This document shows, one piece after another, positions 47,783 through 51,233 of a DNA stretch of 51,233 nt. Made by a program: the position numbers and the translations under genes. The DNA lies in NCBI GenBank assembly GCA_003254885.1, contig QANT01001925.1, positions 1-51,233 of the forward strand. The letters are read 5' to 3'. Within the stretch, counting starts at the first letter, position 1, and each line of letters begins with the position of its first letter. This stretch comes from Purshia tridentata. Lineage: Eukaryota; Streptophyta; Magnoliopsida; Rosales; Rosaceae. Below the pieces are notes generated by a model that was not told the origin of the DNA, searched no databases, and saw only the letters and a program-made list of their open reading frames with translations.

Positions 47783-49712
47783 GGTACCAGAAGCAGTAGA
47801 TTATGTTACCTCTCTCCATTATGTAAATGTATGTATGAATAGAGCTCCAATTTATAGAATATAACAATTTAATTGGGCCAAGTTTACGACGATAATCAAT
47901 AGGTTTGGTTACTTGAAGATGTTTTGTTAATAAAGAATGTAAAAATACAAGTATGTTGGTGCAAAAGAGTGAGGTGATTAAGGACTAGAGGTAGACCTAA
48001 TTCACATGGGTAAAAGGTGATTAAGTATGTTGTGCACAAGAGATTTAGTGGAAGTGTGGAACCCAACGTCTTATCTTAAGCACAGGACAATTGTTTCTTT
48101 CAAACACATGGGTTATCTAATGAGATAATTTTTTCACTTATGACTTATTTTAGCAATCTCTACCTTCTTCTTTCTCCACTAGAAAAGCTACCCCCAATAT
48201 GATTTTTACTCTTTTACTCTTTTGTACTGTCTAGACCTATCCTGCTTTCCAAACAGAGCTTAATCAGATCTTAATATTACACTGGACAAGCGAGGGTTAG
48301 ATAATCTCAAATTATCCTACAACTATCCTACCTCAGCATTCACCATAGACTTTGAGTCCATAGGATGGATATGATTGCTCAAAGCCCTTGACTATCCTTG
48401 GGCCAACAGGGTTTACTACTTTAGATGTAGAATGACCTTTTTAGAGTCTAAAGTTTGTTGTTTAGCTCTTGGTTGGAGCTCACAATTTGGGACCTAAACC
48501 CTAAAATGTAAGAGATAAAATCGGTGCCGCAATTTTGCCTTGTCGTTTTATCAGTTGGGGATAATATATATAGATCAATGTAACCTAGGGGTCAACGTGG
48601 GCTCCCAACAATAGGTACATCTTAATTTGTGTGGCTGTCATTTGCAAACTACATATAGATAGCTAAGGGCCGACTGCACTTGGTCAAAAAGCTTGAGCTA
48701 AATAAGCATTAAAATCTGAAATTATGTCGTCAATTTCTGTATTTTTTAATTGTCAATTGATGTTGAAACATCTTTTCTTTTAAAAAAAATGATAGACAAT
48801 CCACTTGTGATGTAAGTAATTAATTTTTTTTGCATCACATACTTCATAGATCTTCCACATAGGACTTAAAATTCTTCACAAAAGGACACAGTATTCACAG
48901 ATATCCATGAGAAGCACAAATACATATTTGAAGGGGAGGATTGGTTGGTGGTTGGAGAAAGGTTGTTGATGCCTTCACATGGATTTTAACAATGCATTGA
49001 AGACCTCTTTAATTGGTCCTGACCTGTTTTTTCTGCTTTGGTAAAGAAAATTTCTCATATTAAATTAGAAAAAAGCCAACTAGGCAAATAATATAAACCA
49101 TATGGTGCTCTGTTTTCATTCGAACAATTAAATAATCCATTGAGTAATGTCAAGCTTTGGGGGAAAGGAAAAAAGAAAATCTGGTTTAGGAGTTTTCAAG
49201 TTTCTGGGTATTTGTGTGAGGCTTGTGAGCTTTTGTGGAGTGTCCTGGTGTGCTTGCTTTAAAATATTTTCTGAGCTGTAATTATTGTACTGCTATTTGG
49301 GAGTTTGTGGGTCTAATTAATGAATGAAGGAAAGGCTTCAGAGGCCTTTTCCTGGTTGCTTCAGACTCTAGTTTTTTTCACCCATGATGTGGGGTTCTTT
49401 CTTTTAGCTCATCGGTCTCAAACAATTTCAGGGTTGGAATGGGTACGCCATTTGGGTACATACTTTTTTCTTTTTCTTTTTCCATAATAAAAGGACATTG
49501 GATTTGTTTGATGTACAGAAGTGGTAATTAATGTTGATGCAATTTTTCCAAGTATAGAAGCAATAAGATGGAAAAAGGGAAGTTCAATGCAAAAATGCTT
49601 ATATTCTGACCAGTACTGCTACACATTTTAACTTTTCTTTCATATAAAAGTATGATATTTATACATTAAATATTAAAAAATAAAAATAAAAACCCAAAAA
49701 AAAAAAGAATCA
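47783..49712 (+). other. HMGCL 3' region and intergenic DNA
   Basis: The first part is the 3' untranslated region; 'gttaataaagaatg' near 47928 could serve as a polyadenylation signal. Beyond it no gene, tRNA or clear transposon is seen. Confidence 0.5.
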
Positions 49713-50006
49713 TGTGTTGAGAGAAATTCCACATTGAAGATGTGAGCGTCTTATTAGTGGTTTATAAATGTTTAGGCTACTCCTCTTATTATCAATTGGT
49801 TTTAAAATGAATGCATAAATTCTTCCACTATATCCAAAATCAAATGATGACACGTAAAATGAAAGAGAAATTCCATATTGAAGATGTGAGCGTCTTATTA
49901 GTGGTTTATAAAGGTTTGGGCTACTCCTCTTACTATCAATTGGTTTTAAAATGAATGCATAAATTCTTCCACCATATCCAAAATCAAATGATGACACGTA
50001 AAATGA
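49713..50006 (+). repeat. LTR-like 144-bp tandem duplication
   Basis: Starting tgttgagagaaattccacat, the 144-bp unit from 49721 is repeated from 49865 with few changes, and both end in 'gacacgtaaaatga'. The TG start and the 'ccacattgaagatgtgag...ttataaatgt' wording resemble 5' ends of plant LTR or TRIM elements. A 95-codon minus-strand frame across it simply reflects the repeat. Confidence 0.7.
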
Positions 50007-50009
50007 AAA

Positions 50010-50960
50010 AAAAAAAAAGTTGCAACTCTAGCATTGTTTTATCTAATATCTATAGGTTCCTTTGTACACAATCATTTTGAGTTGCATGTATTTTTTTTTT
50101 TTTTTGAGACATTGTAGGGATTCAAATTGTATCTATCTTAATCCTCTCTTTTTATCCAACCCCTCCCTCACCACTTGACTAACACAAATGACAATTAGGC
50201 ACTTATAGTTTGAATGTTTTCAATTAAAGAACTTGTATGTTTAGTTTAGACTAAAATGCGATTTGTTTATGCCTCAATCAATCATTTGTGCATTAAATAG
50301 GTTATAAAACATGATTTTAAAGCATAAAAACCTAAAATTTCTGTTTACAACATTGATGGACCTTTTAATTTGTCATTAATTGTAATCGAAACTAAATACA
50401 TTTATCTAATGAAAAAATTGAAACTATAGAGACCTAATTGAAAAACATACAAACTACATAGACTGAATTTGTCATTTTCCTAAAAGATGAGATTTATGTG
50501 GTTCACCCGCAATAATGATAGTCCACTCAGTACCAAAAAGAAGACAATTACAGTGGCACAAAAAGAGAAGAAAATTACAAAAGAGGAGCATCTTGAATAT
50601 TTACCTCTAAATTAATCTCAGAGGGCTGACAACTTATTATAAAACATTTAACATACCAAAAGAAATGTGCTCTCAAAAAAAAAAAACGAAAATAATGAAT
50701 TTATGAAACCCTTAAAGACAAAAAAATTGAAATTTTGTAACATCAAGGATAGAATTCGCGTGCACCAGGACATGATGGCAAAATTCTTCAAACTCCGCCA
50801 ATCCTTGTGGAGCCCTGCCTGGATAAGGCGTGTATAGTATTACTATTTATGACTCGTATTGAATATCCGATTAACTTAATAAATATATTATATACAATAA
50901 TTTTATAATTATATAAGAGTTTTTGTTATGTCTATTAAATTTAAATATTAATTTGTGATA
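50010..50960. other. AT-rich intergenic DNA
   Basis: No gene is seen. There are poly-T and poly-A runs at 50092-50105 and 50676-50687. Confidence 0.5.
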
Positions 50961-51233
50961 AAATGTTATTAATTTAAGGTTCAAATACATATTACCCCTT
51001 CGAATTATAGAGGTATTTCTATTGGGTTCTTAAATTTCAAAAACTTTCTAATGAGTCCACCAGTTTTAAAACCCTACGCCATTAGTGATTCCATCAACAA
51101 AACCGTTAATTGCCTTCATGGCTTGTTGATTGAAATTGTTTAATGATGTGGATGCCACATATTTGCCATGTGGATAACAAATAATAAAAAATTATAAAAA
51201 TATTTTAAAATAAAAAAGTAAAAAAATATATAG
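50961..51233. repeat. Right-edge repeat fragment
   Basis: Phrases such as 'attacccctt', 'ttattgggttcttaaatttc', 'ccatcaacaaaaccgttaat' and 'gccatgtggataaca' are typical of common plant transposon ends. It is cut by the window edge, so the class is open. Confidence 0.4.

Noticed and set aside
49710..49997. Minus-strand 95-codon frame with an internal protein repeat
   Set aside because: The repeat is the 144-bp DNA duplication; the length is a multiple of three by chance, and no family is recognised.
1..51233. CRISPR arrays, bacterial operons, riboswitches or viral genomes
   Set aside because: None is expected in plant nuclear DNA. No regularly spaced repeats with unique spacers and no viral gene sets were seen.

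Overview
This is nuclear DNA from a flowering plant, most likely a eudicot. Four interrupted genes have GT-AG introns and plant-type orthologues, the non-coding DNA is AT-rich and full of short DNA transposons and LTR/LINE relics, and a decayed chloroplast fragment is embedded in it. The species cannot be named from sequence alone.

Layout. 1-1440: repeat-rich edge with a possible long-TIR element. 1510-1930: chloroplast-derived insertion (trnR-UCU, trnG-UCC exon 2 and intron end). 1957-2497: Tourist-like MITE. 3961-6222 (-): WAT1-related/UMAMIT transporter, 6 exons, 394 aa. 6430-16170: about 9.7 kb without a gene, holding a hAT element with 8-bp target duplications and a perfect 22-bp-TIR element. 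16176-19923 (-): TTC1-type TPR co-chaperone, 5 coding exons, 248 aa, with a non-coding first exon near 22 kb. 24205-39547 (+): Mediator subunit MED15a, 11 coding exons, 1338 aa, head to head with the TPR gene; its introns hold an antisense LTR fragment, an RTE-type LINE relic, a 26-bp tandem array, ATT arrays and a MULE-like element carrying a broken LRK10L receptor ectodomain. 41441-43018: a 237-bp promoter duplication split by a 1,120-bp Mutator-like element. 43163-47782 (+): hydroxymethylglutaryl-CoA lyase, 7 exons, 373 aa, with a basic N-terminus and a C-terminal Ser-Lys-Leu. 47783-51233: intergenic, with a 144-bp tandem LTR-like repeat and a repeat edge.

The four genes serve unrelated functions (amino-acid/auxin-type transport, Hsp90/70 co-chaperone, transcriptional co-activation, leucine catabolism), so this is a chance neighbourhood, not a cluster. 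All gene models were joined by hand from splice signals, frame continuity and known family sequences; each closes in frame from ATG to stop. The more unusual signals are the transposon that split the duplicated HMGCL promoter, the gene-capturing element inside MED15a, the PTS1-like tail of HMGCL, and a row of decoy splice acceptors in front of MED15a exon 4.
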